Assembly (NCBI GenBank): GCA_965247295.1
Contig: CBDFGQ010000005.1
Location: forward strand, 124,001-188,000
From: CBDFGQ01 sp965247295
GTDB lineage: Bacteria > Chloroflexota > Dehalococcoidia > Lucifugimonadales > JAGWBF01
Direction of reading: 5' to 3'
DNA: 64,000 nucleotides
Below are positions 1 through 8,545 of this stretch, piece by piece; position 1 is the stretch's first letter; each line of letters opens with the position of its first letter. The notes below the pieces were generated by a model. That model saw nothing but the letters and a program-made list of their open reading frames with translations, made no database searches and was not told the DNA's origin. The position numbers were made by a program, and so were the translations under genes.

Positions 1-2
1 CG

Positions 3-1952
3 ACCTCCGGCCAGGGTGCGTTCGAGGAGCCCTACGCTGGACCCAACGAAGGCGTGGCGAGAGCATCCAGCGACCCTCCAGACCCTCGACGTTGGAAATG
101 GTGGGCACGAGGAGTCGCCTGGGGGCCGGTCGCGGCCGGCCTACTGGCCGGGTTACTCGTGGCGGTCATGGGAAACCTGGACAATCTGGCGCAGGTGGTC
201 AGGGGAGGATGGGGCCGCCTGTTCAGAGGTGAGAGCTTCCCCTCTCTAGACATCATATCCGATTTCTGGAGAGGCAGCAGGATGCTGCCCCAGATGGAGG
301 ACGTTTCCCCCTCCGCCCTGACTTTTTGGCTGCCAGAGAAGGTAGGCTCCGCTCCCGACATCGGCCACCATATAACCGAGTTCCCATACTTCAGCTTCCT
401 CTTCGCGGACCTCCACGCCCACATGATAGCCATCCCATTCACACTGCTGGCGGCTGGGCTTGCCTTTAGCCTGCTTGTAGGACTGGCGAAGGGCAGGAGA
501 AGCTGGCTCGCGCCCGCTGCAATCGCCCTGGCGGTGTCGGTGGGCGCCCTGTGGGCAATCAACTCCTGGGACTACCCCACGTACGTCCTCTTAGCCGTCG
601 TGCTTATAGGCGTTGGAGCATTCCTCAGGCCGGGCAAGCTATCCGAGAGGCTGGGCCTGTTCACAGTGCTGACCGTGGGAACCGTGCTACTCAGTATCGT
701 ACTCTTTCTGCCCTTCCACGCGAATTATCACCCCTACCCCACCGGTCTGGACGTGAGCAAGTGGAGAACGCCCTTACTCAACTACATGGGAATACATGGC
801 CTATTTTTCTTTCTGCTGGTGAGTTTCCTAATCGTTCGTTGGGCCCAGGGATGGCGGGGCGGGTTTTCCTTGCGGCGGCTTTGGGGCCTGCTGCTGGCGC
901 CCCTACAGCCCGCCCTCGGCATGCATGGCACTCCCAGTTTTCAGGCCGCGCCGGCGCCCGCCTGGACCTGGAAGGCAACGTTGCGCCGGGTAAGAGAGGC
1001 GTCCTGGACGGGAGTAGCCGTGGCCGTGAGCGTGTTCGTGGTCATCTACCTGGCCGCCGCAGGGTACTGGACGGCGGCCCTCCTGACCGCGTTGCTGGCG
1101 TTCACCCTGTGGGCAGCCCGAAGCGCCCTCTCCGAGATAGGAGAGGGGGCTGTCTTCTCCGCCCTGCCCCTGGTGATGTTGGCCCTGGCGCTGCTCATCG
1201 GCATAGGGGTAGAGTTCGTGCGGGTGGAGGACGACATCGGCAGGATGAACACGCTCTTCAAGTACTACCTGAACGCTTGGGTGCTCTTCGGTGTGGCCTC
1301 GGGCTACCTTTTGTGGTACCTGGCATCTAAGGGCGCCTTCAGGATACGGGGGATGTCCCCTGTCCGAGGGGTATGGCTGGCCATGCTGGTTATCCTCATC
1401 GGTGCCAACTTTCTCTATCCCGTACTCGGCACCAGGTCCAGGCTGGCCGACAGGTTCAACACTCAGACCATGACGCTGGACGGTGCGGACTACATGAGGA
1501 CGGCGACGTACTCCAAGGAGGGTCCGGACATCGAGCTGCGGTGGGACTACGAGGCCATAACATGGCTCCAGGACAACGTGCAGGGCTCGCCGGTGGTCCT
1601 AGAGGCCCACAATACCCAGTACCGATGGAGCTCTCGAATAGCCGACTACACGGGGCTCCCCACGGTCCTGGGGTGGCCCTGGCACCAGATCCAGCAGCGA
1701 ATGAAGTACAACTACGCCGTACGGGAGCGAACCAGGGACGTAGAGGAGATGTATTCCACGACCGACGTGAAGCGCGGGCTCGAGCTGCTCAGGCGGTACG
1801 AGGTGGAGTACGTGGTGGTGGGGCAGCTGGAGCAGGCCTACTACCCGGCCCAGGGGCTTCAAAAGTTCGACGACATGGCCCGGCAAGGGCTGGCCGAGGT
1901 AGTGTACCAGAATGACGGGACCAAGATATACCAGGCCCTGTGGTATAATTAG
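3..1952 (+). CDS. DUF2298 (YYY-type) multi-pass membrane protein, 5'-truncated
   Basis: The frame is open to the left edge of the window, so the gene starts outside it; a GTG at 54 is probably internal. What remains is about 650 residues with many hydrophobic segments. Stretches typical of DUF2298 proteins are visible: EFPYFSFLFADLHAHMIAIP near the start of the piece, NSWDYPTYVLL, RMNTLFKYYLNAWVLFG, and a C-terminal soluble part with EAHNTQYRWSSRIADYTGLP. The family is found in archaea and Chloroflexi and is thought to resemble membrane glycosyltransferases, but its reaction is not established. The last codons contain an extended -10 element that probably serves the next gene. Confidence 0.85.
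   Translation, partial: TSGQGAFEEPYAGPNEGVARASSDPPDPRRWKWWARGVAWGPVAAGLLAGLLVAVMGNLDNLAQVVRGGWGRLFRGESFPSLDIISDFWRGSRMLPQMEDVSPSALTFWLPEKVGSAPDIGHHITEFPYFSFLFADLHAHMIAIPFTLLAAGLAFSLLVGLAKGRRSWLAPAAIALAVSVGALWAINSWDYPTYVLLAVVLIGVGAFLRPGKLSERLGLFTVLTVGTVLLSIVLFLPFHANYHPYPTGLDVSKWRTPLLNYMGIHGLFFFLLVSFLIVRWAQGWRGGFSLRRLWGLLLAPLQPALGMHGTPSFQAAPAPAWTWKATLRRVREASWTGVAVAVSVFVVIYLAAAGYWTAALLTALLAFTLWAARSALSEIGEGAVFSALPLVMLALALLIGIGVEFVRVEDDIGRMNTLFKYYLNAWVLFGVASGYLLWYLASKGAFRIRGMSPVRGVWLAMLVILIGANFLYPVLGTRSRLADRFNTQTMTLDGADYMRTATYSKEGPDIELRWDYEAITWLQDNVQGSPVVLEAHNTQYRWSSRIADYTGLPTVLGWPWHQIQQRMKYNYAVRERTRDVEEMYSTTDVKRGLELLRRYEVEYVVVGQLEQAYYPAQGLQKFDDMARQGLAEVVYQNDGTKIYQALWYN
1941..1949 (+). promoter_or_regulatory. 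Extended -10 promoter (TGGTATAAT)
   Basis: TG-G-TATAAT lies over the last codons of the DUF2298 gene, 63 bases before the ATG of the luciferase-like gene. No good -35 is seen 17 bases upstream, as is usual for extended -10 promoters. Confidence 0.5.
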
Positions 1953-2011
1953 CCCGCCCCACGACCTACTACGCTACCTCCCCTAGAACCCTGAAACCAA
2001 GGAGGTCCACC

Positions 2012-3202
2012 ATGATCAACAAGTTCTCCGTGCTGTACGTGGGCCAAATCGACCTGGAAAACATCGGTATTGACGGCACGCCGGCCGATGAGCGCAACTA
2101 TCCCAACGAACGCCTTATCGAAGCGCTGGACAACTCCACCCGGCTTGCGAGGCTCCTGGACGCGCTGGGATTCTACGCCATGTGGACTGCCGAGCACCAT
2201 TTCCAGACGGAGGGCTACGAGTGTCTGCCTAACCTGATCCTTCTAAGCACCTACCTTGCCGCTCAGACCAGAAGGCTAAAGCTCGGCTGCGCCTTCAACA
2301 TCGTTCCCATGTGGCACCCCCTGAGGCTCGCCGAGGACTTCGCCATGGCCGACATCCTCACCGGAGGGCGGGTGATCTTCGGCGTGGGCCGTGGATACCA
2401 CTCGCGGGAGGTTGAGACCTTCGGTGCTCCCGTAATCGACAACGACGCCAACAAGGAGCTGTTCGAGGAGCAGATGGAGGTCATCTTCAAGGCCTTCAAC
2501 GAGGAGTCCTTTTCACACCATGGCAAACACTATACCATCCCACCCCAGGTGCCCTATCGTGGGTACGAGCTGAAGGAGATCACGATGGTGCCCAGGCCCA
2601 TCCACCGCCCCGTGGAGGTCTGGCAGCCCATAGCCAGCGGCAGGTCTCTGGATTACATAGCCAGCAAAGGCATCAAGGCCATGGTGGCCCTCACGGGAGA
2701 GAAGCTGGTGGACAGCATGTTCCACTCATATCGGGACCTCTCGGCCAAGTACGGGCGTGACCTCCAGTTAGGTGAGGACATGTGCCTGAGCGTAGGATTC
2801 TACCTGGCGGATACCAAGGAAGAGGCCATGCGACGTCTCCGGCCGAGTCACGACGAGCGATACAAGTGGTTCGCTCCCTTCGGCTTCGTCAGGTACACCG
2901 ACGAGCAGGGCCGCCCCTGGGGAACTCCCGGGGCCCCGGCCGGAATGCCTCGCATCGAGGACGGAGTAGCCCAAAAGGCCTGGATATGCGGGCCGCCCCA
3001 GGACTTCATCAGATTCATAGAGGAGACCCAGGAGAAATACCCGGGCCTCGAGTACCTCAACGTCCAGTGGCCCGAGGGACTGCCCTGGCGGGAGTTCAAG
3101 GAGCAGATCGAGCTATTCGCCCGTGAGGTGATGCCCCACTTCCATCCCCAGCAGGCGCCCGAGCCCGTGCCGTGGGTGGCCGGCGCCGCCAGCGAGGGCT
3201 AG
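2012..3202 (+). CDS. LLM class flavin-dependent oxidoreductase (luciferase-like)
   Basis: A 396-residue protein of the bacterial luciferase-like superfamily (TIM barrel, FMN or F420 dependent). Family signatures are TAEHHF near residue 54, LKLGCAFNIVPMWHPLRLAED near 90, and GRVIFGVGRGYHSREVETFG near 118. Such enzymes act as monooxygenases or F420-dependent dehydrogenases; the substrate cannot be read from the sequence. The ATG is preceded by GGAGG with a 6-base gap, so the start is well supported. A second member of the superfamily lies at 30488-31429 but is clearly a different subgroup. Confidence 0.9.
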   Translation: MINKFSVLYVGQIDLENIGIDGTPADERNYPNERLIEALDNSTRLARLLDALGFYAMWTAEHHFQTEGYECLPNLILLSTYLAAQTRRLKLGCAFNIVPMWHPLRLAEDFAMADILTGGRVIFGVGRGYHSREVETFGAPVIDNDANKELFEEQMEVIFKAFNEESFSHHGKHYTIPPQVPYRGYELKEITMVPRPIHRPVEVWQPIASGRSLDYIASKGIKAMVALTGEKLVDSMFHSYRDLSAKYGRDLQLGEDMCLSVGFYLADTKEEAMRRLRPSHDERYKWFAPFGFVRYTDEQGRPWGTPGAPAGMPRIEDGVAQKAWICGPPQDFIRFIEETQEKYPGLEYLNVQWPEGLPWREFKEQIELFAREVMPHFHPQQAPEPVPWVAGAASEG

Positions 3203-3373
3203 GGTAGTGGCCTAGAGCTGCGATAATTCCCGCCCGCCCCTACACCACCCGGCCCTTCCCCTTCCGTAGGCTGGCTGGGGCGGAGGCGGCGTTGGTGAGG
3301 AAGTTCGCCGCCGACCTTCTCGGCCCCCTCGAAGGGAGCCTGCCGGAAGTTGCTAGTCTACGGGCCGATGCGC

Positions 3374-4429
3374 TCATTTTTCATAGGCATAGCTGTAGCT
3401 GGGGCTGATGACCTTCCCCCCGTCGACAATCAGGAAGTCCCTGTCAAGGGGACGCTCCTCAAAAAAGCGCGTCAGGCAATCGCGGATCCCGTCCGCATAG
3501 CGGTTTTGGGCCTCTAGAGTCGTTCCAGAGACGTGCGGTGTCATCGCGTGATTGGGCATATTCCGCCACGGATGGTCGGCCGGCGCAGGTTGTGGGTACC
3601 AGACATCGCCAGCATAACCGGCCAGGTGCCCTTGATCCAGCACCTCAACAAGCGCGTCCGTGTCGACAATCCTCCCCCGGGCTGTGTTGACTAGGTAAGC
3701 GCCCTTTTTCATGCTGTAGAGACGCTCACGGTTGAACAACCCGTCAGTCTGCGGCGTGAGGGGAACATTGATACTGATCACGTCACACTGCGGAATGAGG
3801 GAATCAAGACGCACGTAACCAGCACCGAGGACCTGCTCTTCCACGGTACTCAGTCGCCGAAAGTCATAGTAGTACAGGTCGACGTCGAAGGGTTTGAGTC
3901 GGGCGGCCACTCGCTGACCGATGCGCCCCATACCGACGATGCCGACGACTTTGTCTTCCAGATCATGAGCCCTTGCAGCGATCTCGCCGATATCCCAACG
4001 GCCGTCGACCACCTGCTTGTAGGACGGGATAAAGTTGCGTACCAGAGCCAGAATCTGCATGACGACGTGCTCAGCCACACTAACGACGTTGCTGCCCGTG
4101 ATCTCGGCCACGGTGATGTTCCGTTCCGCTGCCGCCGCCAGATCGAAATGGTCGGACCCGACGCCCGCCGTAAGAAGGAGGCGAAGGTTCGGCGCCTTTC
4201 CGATCCTTTCCCTGGTAATGTAAGCGGGCCAGAAGGGTGTGGCGATGAGGACATCCGCTGTCGGGAGGTGCTTCTCAAGCTCGGTCTCGGCGTCGGTCAG
4301 GGCGATCAGCTCGTGTCCTTGGGCCTCGACCATCTCGCGTAAGCCGAGGCAGTTTTCCGCGCATCCCAACAGCTCTGGGGTTTCTTTCGCGGCTGGACCA
4401 CCCGGGTAAAGAACAGCAATGATTTTCAT
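3374..4429 (-). CDS. fdh: NAD-dependent formate dehydrogenase (D-2-hydroxyacid dehydrogenase superfamily)
   Basis: A 351-residue homologue of the metal-free formate dehydrogenases of yeasts, plants and methylotrophs (formate + NAD+ to CO2 + NADH). The N-terminus (KIIAVLYPGG, then GCAENCLGL) resembles the yeast-type enzyme. Family-specific stretches are PFWPAYIT (65-72), GVGSDHFDL, the Rossmann motif GMGRIG (166-171) and GDVWYPQPAPADHPWR (274-289). Expected catalytic residues are present: N114, R251, Q280, H299 and S301. D189 after beta-strand 2 fits NAD+ rather than NADP+. The ATG at 4429 matches the family N-terminus; an in-frame TTG 12 bases upstream is possible. The gene stands alone, with no Mo-formate dehydrogenase or other C1 genes nearby. 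Confidence 0.85.
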   Translation of the reverse strand: MKIIAVLYPGGPAAKETPELLGCAENCLGLREMVEAQGHELIALTDAETELEKHLPTADVLIATPFWPAYITRERIGKAPNLRLLLTAGVGSDHFDLAAAAERNITVAEITGSNVVSVAEHVVMQILALVRNFIPSYKQVVDGRWDIGEIAARAHDLEDKVVGIVGMGRIGQRVAARLKPFDVDLYYYDFRRLSTVEEQVLGAGYVRLDSLIPQCDVISINVPLTPQTDGLFNRERLYSMKKGAYLVNTARGRIVDTDALVEVLDQGHLAGYAGDVWYPQPAPADHPWRNMPNHAMTPHVSGTTLEAQNRYADGIRDCLTRFFEERPLDRDFLIVDGGKVISPSYSYAYEK

Positions 4430-4499
4430 AGCCCTCACCAAATGGATAGGAATTTACCCATTAGTCTGATTACACGCTAGCAACAACAAGGCTGCCGTG

Positions 4500-4793
4500 T
4501 CAACGTTCTGTCCTACTTTTGCCGAAGGAATCGGTCCAGCAGGGTGATAGGACTACCGTCCCATCCATACCTGCGACCAACACGACGGTCTCCTGGGACA
4601 CTTTCGAGAGCAGGCCGATTACTCGCTGGATGACTCGTTCGCCACCTACTGGCTCCAGTGCCTTGTTCCGCCCCAGGCGCCGGTTCATGCCCCCGGAGGT
4701 ATCGACCACCTCGATCGCAACCCTGTAGGAGAGTTGTTCACTCAGCACCTTGAAGGCGTCGTCCGTCGAAAGGACGTTGAAGAACTCGGGCAT
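4500..4793 (-). pseudogene. Remnant: MoeA-like N-terminus joined to LarB-like fragment
   Basis: A 97-codon frame starts with MPEFFNVLSTDDAFKVL and continues with IEVVDTSGGMNRRLG, which resembles the first 40 residues of molybdopterin molybdotransferase MoeA (usually about 400 residues). The second half, with VVLVAGMDGTVVL near residues 71-83, instead resembles the VVVVAGMEGALPS stretch of LarB-type (NCAIR mutase-like) proteins. The frame then ends abruptly. This looks like a deletion junction between two neighbouring genes rather than a working protein. Both assignments rest on short matches, so confidence is limited; a short unrelated protein is the alternative. Confidence 0.4.
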
Positions 4794-5001
4794 GTCTCGC
4801 TGCCTTAACTGGTCTGACCCACATTATATAGCCCGGAGCCCGGTGGGGAAACCTGGGAAGCGAGACGCCGCACCGTTAACACGGGCGATGGACGCACCGT
4901 CGCCTGCCTTATATACTGGGGCTGCAGCATGGTAGGCTAAGGGTCGGGCTTAGACCCACCATCTTTCAAGGACATATTTCGAATTGGTGCACGACACCGC
5001 A

Positions 5002-5055
5002 GCCTGAAGACTGCGGCGTGATGCCCTTGCCCTCAGGCGTGGGTTAAAGATGGTT
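5002..5055 (+). mobile_element. IS200/IS605-like end remnant, copy A
   Basis: GCCTGA, a 3-base gap, CTGCGGC, then TGATGC and a hairpin-forming CCTCAGGCG followed by a purine-rich tail. The same order and spacing recur at 58625-58680. The GCCTGA/TCAGGC inverted repeat and G-rich stem resemble the right ends (omega-RNA region) of IS200/IS605-family TnpB elements. No tnpA or tnpB gene is near. The family assignment is an inference. Confidence 0.35.
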
Positions 5056-5091
5056 GTTTGACGATGAGTTCTGGTAGATCGAAGGCCAACA

Positions 5092-6393
5092 ATGGCTGAT
5101 GTACGCCCATTCAGGGGATTGAGATACAATTCCGGGGTGGTTGGAGACCTGTCCACCATCGTTTCCCCCCCATTCGACACCATCCCCGCGGCGCTGCAAA
5201 TATCCCTGCACGAGCGAAACCCGTATAACGTCGTCAGGCTGGAGCTGGGAGATCAACTGGGTTCGGACACGTCCCAAAACAGCCGCTACACCCGCTCGGC
5301 GGCCACCATGGCGGACTGGCTGGCCAGGCAGGCGCTGGTGCGGGATGCGCAGCCCGCCTACTATCTGGTCCAGCACGCCTTCAAGATTCAGGGCAGGGAA
5401 CGGGCACGTCTGGAGCTCATGGCGGCTACGGGGCTTGAAGACTACCAGCGCAAGGTGGTCCTCCCCCACGAGTACACCAGGGACGAAGACAAGCGAGACC
5501 GCCTCGCCTTGATGCAGGCCTGCCGCGCGAACATTAGCCCCATCATGTGTCTGTACAGGGACCAGCGGAGGGTCATGGGGCCCATCTTCGAGCTCACCAT
5601 GTCCGAGCCGCCCTTGATGGACCTGTCGGACCCGGGCGGGCAGGACTACCGGGCGTGGAAGATAGACGACTTACACCTCACCGGCCAAATATCCGCTGCC
5701 ATGGCCTCCGGGCCCCTGTATATTGCCGACGGCCATCACCGGTACGAGACGGCGCTGGCCTACCGGGATCTCATGGCATCGGGCCCCAGCGGTGAACAAA
5801 AGGCAGATGCGGCACCCAACTTCGTAATGATGGGGCTGATCGAGTTCGACGACCCGGGGCTCATGCTGCTGCCTCACCACCGGTTGGTGGGAGGCCTCGG
5901 AGATGGGACCTTGAGCCGGATACGGGACGGGCTCAGGACCCTTTTCGACTCAGAGCCTTACTCACAAGACGATGCCAGGGGCGTGGAAGGGCTCGTGGAG
6001 GAGGTCGAGATCAGGGGCAAGGTCCGCCCGGCCATGGGGCTGTTGGATCCCGGCGCCGGCGGATACCAGCTCCTGACGGTAAGACAAGATGTCGACCTCG
6101 AGTCTGGCGGGCCTTTGGGAAGCTCTGATTCATGGATACTGGAAGAGAGGCTACTGAAGCCTGTTCTGGGGGATAATCTGGAGCGGTATCTGACTTACAC
6201 GCATGAGGGCCACGAAGCGGAGGAGAGGGTTATGGGCGGCCAGCAGCAGCTTGCGTTCTTCCTGAAACCCTTTCCTCTGGACCTGTTTGAAACCCTTATG
6301 AACATGGGGCAGAGGCTTCCCCCCAAGTCCACCTACTTCTACCCAAAGCTGGCCACCGGGCTAGTGATCAATCCCCTGGAGGGCACCATTTAG
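5092..6393 (+). CDS. DUF1015 family protein
   Basis: A 433-residue protein that begins MADVRPFRGLRYN, followed by IVSPPFDTI and ERNPYNVVRLELG, the hallmark opening of DUF1015. Further family stretches are VVLPHEYT (near 122), YIADGHHRYETALAYRD (near 205) and FFLKPFPLDLFETLMNMGQRLPPKSTYFYPK at the C-terminus. DUF1015 proteins are widespread in bacteria and archaea, often near serine or one-carbon genes; their reaction is not settled. It converges on the coiled-coil gene, with stop codons overlapping by 4 bases, and serA lies just beyond on the other strand. Confidence 0.88.
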   Translation: MADVRPFRGLRYNSGVVGDLSTIVSPPFDTIPAALQISLHERNPYNVVRLELGDQLGSDTSQNSRYTRSAATMADWLARQALVRDAQPAYYLVQHAFKIQGRERARLELMAATGLEDYQRKVVLPHEYTRDEDKRDRLALMQACRANISPIMCLYRDQRRVMGPIFELTMSEPPLMDLSDPGGQDYRAWKIDDLHLTGQISAAMASGPLYIADGHHRYETALAYRDLMASGPSGEQKADAAPNFVMMGLIEFDDPGLMLLPHHRLVGGLGDGTLSRIRDGLRTLFDSEPYSQDDARGVEGLVEEVEIRGKVRPAMGLLDPGAGGYQLLTVRQDVDLESGGPLGSSDSWILEERLLKPVLGDNLERYLTYTHEGHEAEERVMGGQQQLAFFLKPFPLDLFETLMNMGQRLPPKSTYFYPKLATGLVINPLEGTI

Positions 6394-6839
6394 CCTACCT
6401 CCTCCTGGAAGCCGGAAGTAATAGCCCGCTCCGCTCTCTTGCTGTTCTCGGCTATGAACCCCTCGAGGCGTCGGATCTCCGTCGCCACATTGTCCTCAAC
6501 CTGGCCGGCAGACATTTCATTAGCCTGGAGGAGTCCCAGGGCGTCCTTGGCCTCCTCCACCTGCTGTGTCAATTCCAGGGCGCTAATCTCGTTGGCAGCG
6601 TTCCGCTTGATGGCCAAAAGGTGCTCCCGGGTCATCTGAGCGTGATGCAACCGCTCCTGCACCTCCGCCATGGCAGACAGGGCCAGGTCCAGGGTAGCCT
6701 TGCCGTAGATGGCCTGGCGGGGCAGCCTCTCCAGCTGGGCCCGGAATTGCCGGACCATGGAGTCCAGCTGATCCTCCCTCCCCTTGATCTCGGCAAGGAC
6801 CAGCCTGATCCTCCCCGTAGCCTGCCTTAGCTGAACCAT
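6390..6839 (-). CDS. Hypothetical coiled-coil protein
   Basis: A 149-residue protein made almost entirely of charged amphipathic helix (rich in Glu, Arg, Gln, Leu and Ala), with no signal peptide or membrane segment. No family is recognised. It is the last gene of the minus-strand run, 49 bases downstream of serA, and its stop overlaps that of the DUF1015 gene on the other strand. A structural or adaptor role is possible but nothing in the sequence identifies a partner. Confidence 0.65.
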   Translation of the reverse strand: MVQLRQATGRIRLVLAEIKGREDQLDSMVRQFRAQLERLPRQAIYGKATLDLALSAMAEVQERLHHAQMTREHLLAIKRNAANEISALELTQQVEEAKDALGLLQANEMSAGQVEDNVATEIRRLEGFIAENSKRAERAITSGFQEEVG

Positions 6840-6888
6840 ACTTCCGCTTTTGCAGAATACCTCCCCCCGGCCGTCCGGAACTCAGGGG

Positions 6889-8466
6889 CTAGAGCCGCAC
6901 CAGCCTGGCCGTGTCGATCAGCTCTATGGCCCTAATCTCCTCAAGCACACTCGGAGGCACGGGATCGTCCAGCCCCAAGACCATCATGGCCCTCCCTCTG
7001 GCGCTGAGCCGTCCCACCTGCATAAAGCTAATGTTAATGTCGTTCTTCCCAGCGATGGTGCCGACGGCGCCGATGGAGCCCGGCTGGTCCTGCTGCTCCA
7101 CAAAAAGGAGGTAGGGCACGGAGGGCACCATGTCCAGCCAGTAGTCGTTGATCCGAACCAGATGGACCTCGTCCCGCATGGACGTGCCAGCCAGCGTGGT
7201 GCTGCCGGTGGTAGTGTTGAGGGTAACGGTTACCAGGTTGCCGTACTCCTGGGCTTCCGTACTCTTCTGCTCGGTAACCCTGAGCCCCCGTCGCTGGGCC
7301 ATGAGGGGGGCATTTATCAGGTTCACTCGCTCGGTGCTCACGGGCCCCATGAGTCCGGCCAGCACCGCGGCCTTCAGGATGGCGGTGTCGTAATCGGCAA
7401 TATCACCATGGTAGCTTATGTCTACACCTACAAACTGCCCTTCAGCCAGGTTGGTAAGGAGCTTGCCCACCAGGGTTGCCACGGGAATGAAAGGAGCGGC
7501 GAAGGCGTGCACCTCTGGAGGCAGATATGGTGCGTTTACGATGTTGCGGGCGGGCTCCCCGCGCAGTACCGCCATAACCTGATCCGCCACCTCGATGGCC
7601 ACCTCCCTCTGGGCTTCCTCGGTAGAGGCCCCCAGATGGGGAGTCACCACCACCTTGGGATGGTCTACCAGAGGGCTCTTTCCTGGGGGCTCCTGGGCAA
7701 AAACGTCCAGGGCGGCACCCGCCAGCCTTCCCTCTTCGAGGGCCCTCAGCAGGGCAGCCTCGTCGATAAGCTCGCCCCGGGCCACATTGATAATGCGCGA
7801 CCCCCACTTCATCGTCGACAGCTCTTCCTGGCCAATGAGGTGAATCGTGTTGTCGCTCAAGGGTGTATGGATGGTCACGAAGTCGGACTGGGCCAGCAGT
7901 TCCCCGAAGGAAACCAACTCGGTCCCCAGAATGCGGGCATATTCCGGAGAGACGAAGGGATCGCAGGCTATCAGGCGCATGCCGAAGCCCTGGGCCCTAC
8001 GGGCCACCTCGGAACCGACCCTGCCCAATCCGATGATGCCCAGGGTCTTGTTACGGACCTCGATGCCGACGAAGGTGGCGCGGTCCCATCGGCCCTTCCC
8101 TAAGGCCTGGTGGGCCTGGGGCAGGTTTCGGGCAAGGGCAAGCATAAGGGCCATGGTGTGCTCGGCCGCGGCCACCGTATTCCCCGTGGGTGCGTTGACC
8201 ACGGCGATGCCCCCCTTGGTTGCCGCGTCCAGGTCAATATTGTCTACCCCGATGCCCGCCCTGGCGATAACCTGAAGCCTCTTGCCAGCCCGTATAACGT
8301 CGGCGGTTACCTGGGTCTCGCTGCGAACGATCAGGCCGTCGTAATCACCGAGGACCTCCACCAGCTCATGGGCCTTCAGGCCCTTCCGTACATCCACTTC
8401 GGTATGGGCCTTGAGCAGCTCCACACCCTCGGAAGCTATGGGGTCCGAGATCAGTATTCTGGCCAA
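6889..8466 (-). CDS. serA: D-3-phosphoglycerate dehydrogenase
   Basis: A 525-residue enzyme of the long SerA type, which oxidises 3-phosphoglycerate to 3-phosphohydroxypyruvate at the first step of serine synthesis. Visible parts are the substrate domain (MARILISDPIASEG), the NAD-binding motif GIIGLGRVGSEVARR near 144, the NVARGE arginine motif, VTPHLGAST with the catalytic His near 285, an intervening domain, and a C-terminal ACT domain starting near YLLFVEQQDQPGSIG. The ACT domain suggests feedback by serine. The start is TTG. It lies 79 bases downstream of a class V aminotransferase gene that could supply the next step. Confidence 0.95.
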   Translation of the reverse strand: MARILISDPIASEGVELLKAHTEVDVRKGLKAHELVEVLGDYDGLIVRSETQVTADVIRAGKRLQVIARAGIGVDNIDLDAATKGGIAVVNAPTGNTVAAAEHTMALMLALARNLPQAHQALGKGRWDRATFVGIEVRNKTLGIIGLGRVGSEVARRAQGFGMRLIACDPFVSPEYARILGTELVSFGELLAQSDFVTIHTPLSDNTIHLIGQEELSTMKWGSRIINVARGELIDEAALLRALEEGRLAGAALDVFAQEPPGKSPLVDHPKVVVTPHLGASTEEAQREVAIEVADQVMAVLRGEPARNIVNAPYLPPEVHAFAAPFIPVATLVGKLLTNLAEGQFVGVDISYHGDIADYDTAILKAAVLAGLMGPVSTERVNLINAPLMAQRRGLRVTEQKSTEAQEYGNLVTVTLNTTTGSTTLAGTSMRDEVHLVRINDYWLDMVPSVPYLLFVEQQDQPGSIGAVGTIAGKNDINISFMQVGRLSARGRAMMVLGLDDPVPPSVLEEIRAIELIDTARLVRL

Positions 8467-8545
8467 TCACTTACTCCGAGCGTCCAGCCTGGTGCCATTA
8501 AGCACCTCTAGTCCGAGTATCCGGTACGTTACCGAGGGCAAACTG

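Noticed and set aside
4469..4504. TTGACA and TGTAAT upstream of the formate dehydrogenase gene on the minus strand.
   Set aside because: The spacer is about 24 bases, too long for a standard promoter.
6850..8103. A 417-codon open frame on the plus strand opposite serA.
   Set aside because: It is an antisense shadow of serA caused by GC-rich codon use; its translation has no recognisable domain and no start signal.
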